64,000 bases of DNA from Mycolicibacterium bacteremicum. Its GTDB lineage: Bacteria; Actinomycetota; Actinomycetes; Mycobacteriales; Mycobacteriaceae. The notes under the pieces are model-generated. The model worked only from the letters and a program-made list of their open reading frames with translations. It searched no databases and was not told the DNA's origin. Shown here piece after piece: positions 1 to 10,000 of the stretch. Every line of letters starts with the position of its first letter. Positions within the stretch are counted from its first letter, which is position 1. The position numbers were made by a program, and so were the translations under genes. The stretch covers positions 1 to 64,000 of the forward strand of contig NZ_MVHJ01000002.1 of NCBI RefSeq assembly GCF_002086115.1. Direction: 5' to 3'.

Positions 1-1194
1 GCTGAGGGGTCGGATGGTGGCGCCGGTGGTGATGAGTTCGGTGAGCAGGTGGGCGGGGATGATGGCGCCGTCCAGGGTGATGCCGGCCTCGGCGCCGGGT
101 GTGTCTGACGCGCCCGGCGCGGGGCTCTTCGCCAGCGTCGCGGCGATGGGTGACGTCGGCGGATTTGGGTGCGCGACACCATTGCGTGCCGCCGGTGCCG
201 GTGTTTTGGCGGCGGGCGGTTGTGATGGGGTGTCGGTGTCGGGCTCGGCTGCGGGCTGGTCGCCGTGTTCCTCGCCTTCGGCGGGCTGGTCGTTCTCTTC
301 GGGGGCGGTCGATGTGTCATCCGGGGCAGGCGGTGTGGGCCCGGTCGGTTCTGGTCCGGTTGCGGGGTGAGCGCCGTGGCTGGTGTCGGGTTGTTGTCCG
401 GTGAGTACGTAGATGGTGACCGCGGCTGATCGTGGGTCTTTGCCGGAGCTGTCGCAGTTGGGGTCCCCGCATAGGCAGGTCAGTCGGGTCCCGCCGGCCA
501 TGACGGCGGCGACGGCGTCGGCGCGGCGTTCCCGTTTGGTGCGGGGGTCGTTGGCGCAGACGCCGTCGGCCAGTTCGTTGGCGCGGGTCTCGGTGATTTT
601 GGCGTCGGTGGCGCGCATGCGTCCCCAGAAGGAGACGACGCCGTCGGGGTCGCTGCTGTCGCCGAACTCTAGGTAGCGATCTTTGGCCGCATTTTTGGAT
701 CGGATGACGGCCAGCGGGTCGTGTTGGTGGACCCAGTGGTCGATGGCGGTGAGCAGGGCTGCCTCCGACAGGGTGCCGTAGGCGGTGGCGTCCTCGGCGA
801 TGCCGGTGTCGATGCGGGCCAGGGCGTCGGGGTCGGTGACCAGGTGGGTGCGCCAGGTGATGGCGGCGACGATTTTGGCGGTGATGGCTCCGGTGGCGAA
901 CAGGGCGGCGGTGCGGGGGAGGCGTTGGCGTAGCGCCACGGCGATGCGCATCTGGGTGTTGGTGGCGTGGGGTCCCAGGTTGCAGGCGGCGCTGATCTGG
1001 GCTTTGGCTTGGGCCCAGCCGTCGATCAGCTTGAGTGCAGAGAAGTCGTCCTCGTCATCGCACCAACGCGACGTGACTTCGGCGATGACGGCCAGCCGGC
1101 GGGCCGCGGCGGCGGCTTCGGCCTGGGTCTCGGCCCTGACGGCGTCGATGAGCGCGTCATCGCTCATCTCCGACAGTTCCGATCGTTCGAACAT
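1..1194 (-). CDS. DUF222 / 13E12-repeat family protein (probable HNH endonuclease), 3' end outside the window
   Basis: The gene runs off the left edge: 398 codons are open from the ATG to base 1 with no stop. The visible part is the helical DUF222 region typical of the mycobacterial 13E12 repeat family. It is followed by a small Cys cluster (CLCGDPNC, near residue 240) and a long Pro/Glu/Ala-rich linker that ends in the motif LDGAIIPAHLLTELI. The HNH nuclease domain that usually closes these proteins would lie outside the window, so catalytic competence cannot be judged. The family occurs in many near-identical copies in mycobacteria. The start is supported by a TAGAAT hexamer seven bases upstream and the absence of a Shine-Dalgarno sequence. 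Confidence 0.85.
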   Translation of the reverse strand, partial: MFERSELSEMSDDALIDAVRAETQAEAAAAARRLAVIAEVTSRWCDDEDDFSALKLIDGWAQAKAQISAACNLGPHATNTQMRIAVALRQRLPRTAALFATGAITAKIVAAITWRTHLVTDPDALARIDTGIAEDATAYGTLSEAALLTAIDHWVHQHDPLAVIRSKNAAKDRYLEFGDSSDPDGVVSFWGRMRATDAKITETRANELADGVCANDPRTKRERRADAVAAVMAGGTRLTCLCGDPNCDSSGKDPRSAAVTIYVLTGQQPDTSHGAHPATGPEPTGPTPPAPDDTSTAPEENDQPAEGEEHGDQPAAEPDTDTPSQPPAAKTPAPAARNGVAHPNPPTSPIAATLAKSPAPGASDTPGAEAGITLDGAIIPAHLLTELITTGATIRPLS

Positions 1195-1201
1195 GTGTGC
1201 G

Positions 1202-1207
1202 ATTCTA
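1202..1207 (-). promoter_or_regulatory. Candidate -10 (TAGAAT) of the DUF222 gene
   Basis: TAGAAT on the minus strand lies seven bases before the ATG at 1194, the geometry expected for a leaderless transcript. No good -35 was seen. Confidence 0.45.
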
Positions 1208-1385
1208 CCGGCGGCCACCGACGCGGGTCGAAAGATTTCAGACGCCTGTGGATAACTCCGGAAAGAGCTGTTTAATGGCGGTCTGAGGCGGAGTGCGGCG
1301 CCCATTTCGGCTCTGCGGTAACCATTCGTTGCCTCACCAAAAATGCACGTGAACACCGTCGACCTATGACCCCCGCCACACCCCA

Positions 1386-1414
1386 TTGGAACAAAGGTCA
1401 GAATCTGTAACACT
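1386..1414 (+). promoter_or_regulatory. Candidate promoter of the MpaB-type oxygenase
   Basis: TTGGAA (1386-1391), a 17-base spacer and AACACT (1409-1414) are followed by six bases and the ATG at 1421. The first transcribed base would be at or next to the start codon. The rest of the 226-base gap (1195-1420) shows nothing else I can name. Confidence 0.5.
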
Positions 1415-1420
1415 GTTCCT

Positions 1421-2296
1421 ATGACCGAACTGGCCGAAAATACGCCCGAGGCTCTCGACGACGCGCTGCCGCTGGGACCCGACTCGTTGGTGTGGAAGTA
1501 CTTCGGTGACAACCGGATGTATCTCATCGGCCCGCGGCCGGCCGTCCTGCAGAACATGCTTGCCGAACTCGGCCAGGGCGTGCTCGAGCACTCCACCTTC
1601 TTCTCCGATACCGCCGAGCGCCTCAAGCGCACCATCCCGCCCATCTTCAAGACCGTCTACGGCTCCGAGGAGAACAACGCGGGCACCCAGGTCCGCGACT
1701 TCCATCATCACGTGAAGGGCGACATGCCCGGGGCTGACGGCCAACCGGTCGGCCGCTACCACGCCCTCGATCCGGACACCTACTTCTGGGCGCACGCCAC
1801 CTTCGTCGAGCAGATCTACTACTTCGCCGACACCTTCGTGAAGCGCCTGACCGACGCCGAGCGCGAGCAGATCTGGCTGGAGTCCAAGACCTGGTACCGC
1901 CGCTACGGCGTCAGCGATCGGCCGATGCCGGCCACCTACGCCGACTTCGTCGAGTACTGGGACCGGATGATGAACGAGGTTGCGGTGCCCCACAAGTCGG
2001 CACGGTACGGCGTCGGCTACGTCACCAAGGGCTTCCCCTGCCCCAAGGCCGTCAACCCCACGGTTTGGAAGCTCGTCGCGAAGGTCTTCGATCCGACGGC
2101 CGCGTTCCTCACCACCGGCGGCCTCCCACCGCGCGCCCGCGATCTGCTCGGGCTGCCGTGGAGCGAGCGGCAGGAACGCAACTACCAGCGGTTCGCGGCC
2201 TTCTGGCGGTCTCGGCCGGTCAACTGGATCTGGGATCGGCTGCCGATGTCGGTGCGCTACAGCAAGTTCGCCCAAGCCGGCTATGCCCGCGGCTGA
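1421..2296 (+). CDS. Oxygenase MpaB family protein (DUF2236)
   Basis: This 291-residue protein matches the DUF2236/MpaB family throughout: an N-terminal block [19 protein letters not shown], a central [18 protein letters not shown] block with conserved His residues, and a C-terminal [15 protein letters not shown] segment. Characterised relatives are heme-containing oxygenases (latex-clearing protein, MpaB). Many mycobacterial members have no known substrate, and nothing here points to one. The ATG has no Shine-Dalgarno sequence but has a promoter-like element ending six bases before it. Its last 14 bases overlap the start of a TetR regulator on the same strand, so the two are probably co-transcribed and the regulator may control the oxygenase. 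Confidence 0.85.
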   Translation: MTELAENTPEALDDALPLGPDSLVWKYFGDNRMYLIGPRPAVLQNMLAELGQGVLEHSTFFSDTAERLKRTIPPIFKTVYGSEENNAGTQVRDFHHHVKGDMPGADGQPVGRYHALDPDTYFWAHATFVEQIYYFADTFVKRLTDAEREQIWLESKTWYRRYGVSDRPMPATYADFVEYWDRMMNEVAVPHKSARYGVGYVTKGFPCPKAVNPTVWKLVAKVFDPTAAFLTTGGLPPRARDLLGLPWSERQERNYQRFAAFWRSRPVNWIWDRLPMSVRYSKFAQAGYARG

Positions 2297-2885
2297 CGCA
2301 GGGCAGGTCATTCTCGACGCGGCACTCGTCGAGTTGGAGCGGCATGGCTTCCGCAAGGTGGCCCTGGATGACGTCGCCCGCCGCGCCGGCGTCAGCCGGA
2401 CCACGATCTACCGCCGCTTCGCCAACCGGGACGATCTCGTCGGCGCGGTCATCGAACGCGAGAATGTGGCGTTGTTCGCCGATATCGCCAGTGAGTTGAA
2501 AAGCGCCAAGCCGCAGTCGAATTACTACGTCGAGGCCTTCACGCTCTCCATCATGCGGTTCCGTCGCCACCGCGTGCTGAACCAGATGATCGTCGATGAC
2601 CCGGCACTCGCCCAGGAGCTGCTGCACCGGCACTATGGCGCGGCGGTGGAGCGCATGGCGGCCGCCCTGCGGGTGATTTTCCCCGAGGGGTTCGCCGAGC
2701 GGATCGGCGCGCCCGCGGTCAACGATCTCGCCGACACCATCCTGCGCTATGCGGCGATGGTGCTGCTGTTACCCAGCGTGCAGCCGCTGCAGACGGCCGA
2801 CGAGGTCCGTGCCTTCGCGACGCGGCATTTCCTGCCCAGTCTGCCGGCGGCGTTGCGGTCGACGTCGGCCTCCAGTGTTTCGTAG
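2283..2885 (+). CDS. TetR/AcrR family transcriptional regulator
   Basis: The 200-residue protein has an N-terminal TetR helix-turn-helix with the block [19 protein letters not shown] at about residues 28-46 and an unassigned helical ligand-binding domain after it. I chose the ATG at 2283, inside the end of the oxygenase gene, because it starts the protein about 25 residues before the helix-turn-helix, the usual spacing. Longer in-frame starts only read the oxygenase gene in the wrong frame. Translational coupling to the oxygenase is likely, which makes that gene the obvious candidate target. Confidence 0.85.
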   Translation: MPAADAGQVILDAALVELERHGFRKVALDDVARRAGVSRTTIYRRFANRDDLVGAVIERENVALFADIASELKSAKPQSNYYVEAFTLSIMRFRRHRVLNQMIVDDPALAQELLHRHYGAAVERMAAALRVIFPEGFAERIGAPAVNDLADTILRYAAMVLLLPSVQPLQTADEVRAFATRHFLPSLPAALRSTSASSVS

Positions 2886-2911
2886 GTCACATATTCGGGC
2901 AGCCGGGGGTA

Positions 2912-3160
2912 ATGACGAACGCATCGGGTCCTGAGCAGACGGATCCTGAGACCACCCACACAGAGACCGCCGGCACCGAGACCACTGCTGAGAAGGCCGG
3001 GACCACCGACGGCGAGAACAGCGAGATCTTCGGCGACTACGACACTCCGCGTCCCACCGCGGTGCTACCCGGCAGCGACGGCACCGTCACCGGAACCGCC
3101 GTCAACGACTGGCTCGACGACGACGGAAATCCGATCTACGGGCAGGACAAGGACACCTAG
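2912..3160 (+). CDS. Small acidic hypothetical protein
   Basis: The 82-residue protein has a Thr/Glu-rich, low-complexity first half and a more ordered second half ending NDWLDDDGNPIYGQDKD. There is no signal peptide or membrane segment. I do not recognise a characterised family, but the folded-looking C-terminal end and good codon use suggest a real gene. It sits 26 bases after the TetR gene and 9 bases before a PPOX-family gene on the same strand. Confidence 0.6.
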   Translation: MTNASGPEQTDPETTHTETAGTETTAEKAGTTDGENSEIFGDYDTPRPTAVLPGSDGTVTGTAVNDWLDDDGNPIYGQDKDT

Positions 3161-3163
3161 AGT
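3158..3163 (+). promoter_or_regulatory. Candidate -10 (TAGAGT) of the PPOX gene
   Basis: TAGAGT overlaps the stop codon of the preceding gene and lies six bases before the GTG at 3170, suggesting a leaderless transcript. No convincing -35 was found. Confidence 0.4.
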
Positions 3164-3169
3164 GGCGGG

Positions 3170-3646
3170 GTGACCCTGCAGCAGACCGCCCCCGCCTTCG
3201 TCGAGATGGCCCACTCCATCGTGTGGGCATCGGTGGCCACCGTGGACGCCGACAGCAGACCTCGCAGCCGGGTCCTGCATCCGATCTGGGAGTGGGACGG
3301 TACGGATCTGCTCGGTTGGGTCGCCACGGTCCCCTCGCCGGTCAAGAAGAGCCACCTGGCGGCGCATCCCTACGTCTCGGTCAACTACTGGGCGCCGAAT
3401 CACGACACCTGCAGCGCCGACTGCCTGGTCGAGTGGTACCTCGATGACGAGACCCGCACCGCGGTGTGGAACAAATTCGTCGCCGCGCCCGAGCCGCTGG
3501 GCTACCAGCCCACCATCATTCCCGGCTGGGATTCGCCGACCTCGCCGCAGTTCGCCGTCCTGCGCCTGACCCCCTACCGCATCCGGGTGCAGCCCGGCAC
3601 GATCATGACGAAAGCCGAAGGCGCGGTGCTCAGCTGGAGCGAGTGA
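3170..3646 (+). CDS. Pyridoxamine 5'-phosphate oxidase-family (split beta-barrel) protein
   Basis: The 158-residue protein has the split-barrel flavin/F420-binding fold signature: an N-terminal strand set ASVATVDADSRPRSRVLHP, then a segment KKSHLAAHPYVSVNYW. Family members bind FMN or F420 and reduce small molecules; the substrate is unknown. The GTG start is supported by a TAGAGT hexamer six bases upstream. Its 3' end overlaps the convergent deazaflavin-type oxidoreductase gene by 17 bases. Confidence 0.8.
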   Translation: MTLQQTAPAFVEMAHSIVWASVATVDADSRPRSRVLHPIWEWDGTDLLGWVATVPSPVKKSHLAAHPYVSVNYWAPNHDTCSADCLVEWYLDDETRTAVWNKFVAAPEPLGYQPTIIPGWDSPTSPQFAVLRLTPYRIRVQPGTIMTKAEGAVLSWSE

Positions 3647-4013
3647 GCAGCAGCGCCGACTCCACCGGCGCCACCCGCAGCACGTGCCTCCACGGCCCGC
3701 GCATCACCTCCAGTGCTTCGCGCACCGGCACCACCCGCGGATTCTCCACCAGTAGGCTGCGACCGTCGATGACGACCTTGCCCGATCCTGCGGCCCGCAG
3801 GTTGCGTACCCAGTCGGTGTCGGTGCCGTAGGGCAGCAACACCGCAACCCCGTCGGATGTCGCGAACGCGGTCACCGGCGTGCGGTACTCCCTGCCGGAG
3901 CGCCGGCCCACATGGTCGACCGCGGACCACAGCGGCAGATACCCGGCCAGCGGTTCGACGACGGGATTGACGAACCTGCGGTTGAATTCAGCACGCCGAC
4001 GCGCAAGCAACAT
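3630..4013 (-). CDS. Nitroreductase family deazaflavin-dependent oxidoreductase (Ddn-like)
   Basis: The 127-residue protein carries the Ddn-type split-barrel signature: VDHVGRRSGREYRTPV near residue 33, then TDTDWVRNLRAAGSGKV. Characterised family members use F420H2 as reductant. The gene begins 9 bases after the stop of the NRPS-PKS megasynthase on the same strand. Its ribosome-binding AGGA overlaps that stop codon, so it is probably the third gene of the biosynthetic operon and could act as a tailoring reductase. That role is inference from position. Its 3' end converges on the PPOX gene. Confidence 0.8.
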   Translation of the reverse strand: MLLARRRAEFNRRFVNPVVEPLAGYLPLWSAVDHVGRRSGREYRTPVTAFATSDGVAVLLPYGTDTDWVRNLRAAGSGKVVIDGRSLLVENPRVVPVREALEVMRGPWRHVLRVAPVESALLLTRSS

Positions 4014-4022
4014 GACCGGATC

Positions 4023-7000
4023 CTATGGCGTGGCGTCGAGTTGTCCCACCGACTCGGCAGGATTGCTGCAGGCATTGCCCAGCACGGACACGAAGGCACC
4101 GAGGAAATCCCGGATGCGTTCCTCGCTGTACAGCGCCGTTCGGTAGCTGGCTTCCAACACCATCGAACTGCCGTAATCCACCACGTTGATGAAGAGTTCG
4201 AACGTCTCGGCCTGCCGCACCAGCGTCTCGTACCCGACGGTCAGCCCGGTGTGCCGGATGTCGTCATCGCGGACGTCGATGTTGAACACCACACTCACCA
4301 GCGGCGGGCGGCCCCCGCTGCGGGTCAGCTGCAGTTGCTCCTGCACGGTGCCGATGCTGACCCCCTGATGGTCGTAGGCGTCCAGCAGGGCGCCCCGGGT
4401 GCGGGTGAGAACGTCGGTGAAGGCGTCGGCGCCCGAGACCTCCAACCGCAGCGGCAGCAGATTCACACAGTGCCCGACCAGCTTGCCCTGATCGTGGAAC
4501 GACTGCCCGGCCGCGGCCAGGCCGATGACGAGGTCACTCTGCCCGGTCCGCTGGTGCAGCAGGCCCGCGAAACCGGTCAGCATGGTGGCCACCAGGCTGG
4601 CACCGTGCGTGCTGCCCATCGTGCGCAACCGGCCGAGCAACTCACTGTCCAGTGCAAGATCCACCCGGGCCGCAGTGAGATCGTCGTCGGCGCCGGATCG
4701 GTCCGGCGGCAACTGCGGGGGAGCCGGAACCTCGGACAGTTGCTTGAGCCAATAGTCCTGGTGGAGTTGGCCTTCCAGAGATCCCAGGAAGTGCTGCTCG
4801 ACCGCGCTGTAGTCGGCATAGCGCGGCGCGGCGGGCAGTTCGACGGAGCGGCCCTCGACGTGTCCGGAGTAGAGCGCCGCAAGCTCACCGAGCACCACAG
4901 CGCCCGACCAGCCATCGCATATCGCGTGATGGGTGACGAACAGCAGGTGATGCTGCTCGGCGCCGACGCGCACCAACCGGAACCGCACCAACGGGCCGGT
5001 GCGCAGGTTGAACGTCGTCGACATCTCCTCGTCGCGCAATGCCTGCAGCGCGGCCGCGCGCTGATCCGGGTCCAGGTGCATCAGATCGTGTACCGGCAGT
5101 TCCAGACCGAGCGCCGGGTCGATCAGCAGTGCGCGCCCGTCGCGGGAGAACCGCGCCCGCAGCGACTCGTGACGATCGAGCAGGGTCTGCAGGGCATGGG
5201 TCAGCGCATCGGTGTCGAGCCGGCCGGCGAGACTGAGGTCCAGTCCCTCGTTGTAGGCCACGCTGTTGTTGCCGACGAACCGTGCGGCCAGCCACACCTC
5301 GCGCTGGGATTCGGTGCTGGGAACCGTGATCACCCCGTCCTCATCGACGGTCGCGCCGTACAGCTCGGCGGTGGGTGACACATCGTCGAAGAATCCACCC
5401 TGCTTCATCTGCGCGATCGCGTACGCGAACCCGTCGACGATGTGGTCCACCTCTGCATCGCCGTGTTCGGTGGTCAGGTAGTTGGGCCGGGCGTCCCAGG
5501 CGTTGACGCCCGCTTCGCGCAGGAAGTAGTAGAACAGTTCACCGAAGGCCAGCTCCTGGGTCCACTCCGGCTTCATCAACGAGCCGAACCTGCCCATGTG
5601 CATGGGCACACCCTCGGCGGCGAACAGCGCATTGAGTCTGTCCACCAATGTCTTTGCGCATGCGTTGACGCGCTCCTGCAGGTCCGGATTGGCCACCATG
5701 TGCTGCAACGTGGCGTGCACCACGGCCATGGTCAGCGGATGCCGGACGAAGGTCCCCGCGAAGTAGGTGACCCCCACCTCCGGCATCGAGTCGTCACCGA
5801 ACTGCCAGACACCACCGTCGAGGGCGTCCATGAACCGCGGCACACCGGCCAGCGCGCCGACGGCCATACCGGCTCCGAACACCTTGCCGTAACAGCCGAT
5901 ATCGGCCTTCACGCCCCAGACGCCCTGGGCGCCGGCCCGGTGTACCCGGAACCCGCAGACCACCTCGTCCATGATCAGTGCGGTACCGCTCTCGTCACAG
6001 ATGCGGCGCACCTCACGCACATAGTCCGCGGGCTGCAGATCCGGTTTGCGCGACTGCACCGGCTCGATGACCACGGCCGCCAACTCGTGGGCCCGTTCCC
6101 GGATCACGGCAAGCGATTCCGCGCTGCCGTATTCCAGCACGATGGTGTTGGCGACACTCTCCGGTGGGACGCCGGGCGCCGCGGGTACGGTCTTGCCGCT
6201 CGGGGTGCTGCGCACCAGCACCTCGTCGGTGATGCCGTGGTAGTCACCCTCGTGCTGGATGATCAGATTGCGTCCGGTGACCGTGCGGGCCAGCCGGATC
6301 GCCGCGAGCACCGCCTCGGACCCGGTGTTGCAGAACGCCACCCGCTCATGCCCGGTCAGTTCGGCGAACAGCTTGGCGCACTCGCCGGCAACGGGGTTCT
6401 GCGGGCCGATGATGATGTCGCGGTCGATCTGCCGGTGCACGGCCTCGACGACGAAATCGGGCCGGTGGCCGAAGAACACCGAACCGAATCCGTTGGTGAT
6501 GTCGACGTAGGAGTTCCCGTCGGCGTCGATGAACCGCGGACCCTTGGAGGTGTCCGACACGATCGGGTAGACCAGGTCCTTCCACAACGGACGGAACCCC
6601 GACACCGCGCGCGGATCGGCCAGATGCGGACGGTGCTCGTCGGCGTAGGCGCGGCTGCGGGCGGTGCGGGCGGTGTAGCGGGCGATGAACTCGTCGAGGG
6701 CGTGGCGTTGCCGGGGGGTGAGCGCCTCACCGGCGTTGGTGCTGATGCGGGCGCCGGCGCCGAACACCTTCGCAGTGGCTGCGGTGCCACCGGCCAATTC
6801 GTCAAGGTGCCCGGCCAGTGCGGCCGGTGTCGGGAACTCCTCCAGCAACTGACGGAACCGCAGGGACACCGCCAGCCGGGAGTTCAGCTGCGTGGTGATC
6901 TGGGTCAGCAGCAGCGAGTCGAAACCCATCTCCAGGAACGACCGATGATCGTCGGCGGGTCCGATCTCGACCCCGGCGACGTCGGCGAACAGCACACGCA

Positions 7001-10000
7001 CGGTCGTGAGCGTGTCGGTGGCGGAGTCCGCGGCCGCGGACGGGATGACCGCCGCCGGTGCGACGCCGGCATCGGCGCTGACCGGCAGCGCCGCCGTCGG
7101 GGTCAACCAGTGCCGGGTCCGGATGAACGGATACGTGGGCAGGCCGACCCGGACACGGGTCTCGCCGGCGTGCACCCGACGGGGGTCGGGGTCGACACCG
7201 GCCAGGAACAGCCGGGCCACCGCGGTCGAAATGTGCTCGGCATCATCGGCATCGGTGGCGCGTGCGTGCGGTAACGATGCCACCGCGGTCACCCCGGACT
7301 GCAACGCGCTGGTCGTCAGGTTCTGTCCCGGCCCACATTCGAGCATTACGGTCCCCGGGGTCTGCGCGGCATGCAGCAGTGCCGGGGCGAAGCGCACCGC
7401 GTTGCGAAGCTGCAGCGCCCAGTAGTGCGGATCCTGGGCCTGCTGATCGGTGACGGGCAGCCCAGTCAGGCTCGAGTAGAACGGCAGCATCGGTGCGCTG
7501 CGCGGGTATTGGGCCACCACCCGGGTGAACGGGTCCACGATGGGTTCCATCATCGGGGAGTGGAAGGCGTGGCTGGTGTGCAGCACCGTGCTGGCCACTC
7601 CGTCGGACTCCAGCCGCGTCCGGATCTCGGCCAGTTCGGGGTGGGGACCGGACAGGACCGTCACCTTCGCCGAGTTGACCCCGGCGATCGCGACATCACC
7701 GGAAAGGTAGCGGGCGGCTTCGTTCTCGGACAACCGGACGGCCAGCATGCCGCCCGCGGGCATCGACTGCATGAGCCGGGCGCGCTCGGCCAGGATCAAC
7801 AGCGCGTGCTCGAGCTCGAACACCCCGGCCAGCGTGGCGGCCACGAACTCGCCGACGCTGTGGCCGATCATGTGCTGCGGGGACAGCCCCCAACTCATCC
7901 ACAACCGCGCGGTGGCGTAGCTGATGGTGAAGATGGCGGGCTGGGCCAGCTGGGTGTCGCGCAATGCCTGCGCGGCGGACTCCTCCTCGGAGAACAGCAG
8001 ATCGCGAAGGTCCACGTCCAGTGCCGGCAGCAGGATGTCGGCGCACTGGTTGACCGCGCTGCGGAAGACGCTCTCGGTCTCATAGAGTCGCCGGCCCATG
8101 CCGGGGTGCTGCGCGCCCTGTCCCGGGAACGCGAACACCAGGTGTGGTCGAGCCGCCGGATCCGTGCCGCGGACAATGCTTTCCGGTGCCGACAACCGGG
8201 TCGCCGCCTCGGCACAGCTGCGGGCGACGACGGCGGCCCGATACGGGTGCCGGTTGCGCCCGACATCGAGGGTGTAGGCCACATCGGCCAGCGGCGCCGA
8301 CGAGGACCCCAGGAACTCGGCGAGTTCGGTGATCTGGGTCTGCAGCGACTCGGCGGAGCGGGCGGACAGGCGCAGCACCTGCCACTGGCGCCGGGCCCTG
8401 GTCGAGACGGCGGCCGGACCCTGTTCGAAGATGGCGTGGAAGTTGGTGCCGCCGAAGCCGAACGAGGACAGCGCGCCGCGGCGGGGTTCGTCGCCCGCCC
8501 AGCCGGTGCGGGTGTCGTTGACGAAGAACGGCGAGGTCTCGAACTTGCAGTCCGGGCTGGGGCGCTCGAAGTTCAGCGTGGCCGGACGCTCACCCTCGCG
8601 CAGCATCAGCGCCAGCTTGATGGCGCCGGCGGTGGCCGCGGCCGCATCCAGGTGCCCGATGTTGGTCTTCACGCTGCCGATGGCGCAGAACCCGGTGTCG
8701 GCGGTATCGGCCCGCCAGGCCTGGGTGATGGCGGCGACCTCGATGGGATCACCCAGCGGGGTACCGGTGCCGTGCGCCTCCAGCACACCGATGCTGCGGG
8801 CGTTGACGCCGGCGCGGTCCAGTGCGGTCCGCACCACCGCGCGCTGCCCGGCGATGCTGGGCGCGGTGAAGCTGGCCCGTTGCGCGCCATCGTTGTTCAG
8901 CGCGGTGGCCCGGATGACCGCGTGCACGGTGTGCCCATCGGCGACCGCGTCCTCCAGCCGACGCAACACCAGCGCTGCACCGCCACCGGTGAGCACCATC
9001 CCGGAGGCCGCGGCGTCGAACGCGCGGACCCGCCCGTCGGCGGACAGTGCCCCACCGGGGACATGTTGATGCCCGTTGCGGTACTGCCAGGGCAGTGACG
9101 CCCCGCCGGCCAGTGCCACATCGCAGTCGTCGGCCAGCAGCGCCTGGCACGCCAGATGCAGTGCGGCACCGCTGGACGAGCACGCGGTCTGCACGCTCAT
9201 CGCGGGTCCGGTCAGCCCCAGCTTGTAGGCGATACGGGTCGCGGCATAGTCCTTGTCGTTGCCGACCAGCGCGTAGCCCAGCCCGTAGTCGGCGGTCCCG
9301 TCATGGGGCAGCACATTGCGGGTCAGATAGCTGTTGGCCGCCACGCCGGCATAGATCCCGGCCCGCAGCGTGGTGGTGGCGGTGGCGATCCCGGCGTCCT
9401 CGAATGCGGCGACGGCGGTTTCCAACAGCAGCCGCTGCTGTGGGTCGATGCGTTCGGCCTCGTGCGGGGTGTAGCCGAAGTAGTTGTGGTCGAAGGCTTC
9501 CGAATCGGCGACCCAGCCGCTGACCGGCACGAAGTCGGGATCGTCGGACGCCGTGTCCAGCAGTTCCAACGAGTCGACCCCGTCGAGCAGATTGCGCCAG
9601 AACACCCGCACGTCGGCCGCGCCCGGCACCCGGGCGGCCATCCCGACGATCGCGATATGTCCCGAGGCGGGTGCGCTGCGGTGCGCGGCGGGAGCCACCG
9701 CGACGGCGGGTTCGGGGGCCGAGAGCCGCCCGGCGACCCCGGCGATGGTGGGTGCCTCGAAGAAGTCGGTGATGGAGAGTTCGGTGTCCAGAACGGCATT
9801 GACGCGGGTGACCAGGCGGGTGGCCAGCAGCGAGTTGCCCCCGAGTTCGAAGAAGGGGTCATCCACCCCGGCTCCCGGGAAGCCCAGCAAGTCCGCCCAG
9901 ATGGCGGCCAGGCTGTTCTCCAGTTCGGAGACCGGCGCGCGGTAGGCGGTGCCCAGTGCGGGCCGGCCGAGGACCGGTTCCGGCAGTGCCTTGCGGTCCA

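Noticed and set aside
14..1275. Several plus-strand open frames at the left edge
   Set aside because: The minus strand encodes an uninterrupted DUF222 protein across the region; the plus-strand frames are repetitive Gly/Ala/Val shadows.
5442..9098. Long plus-strand frames opposite the NRPS-PKS gene
   Set aside because: All are antisense to catalytic domains with intact motifs and have no family similarity.
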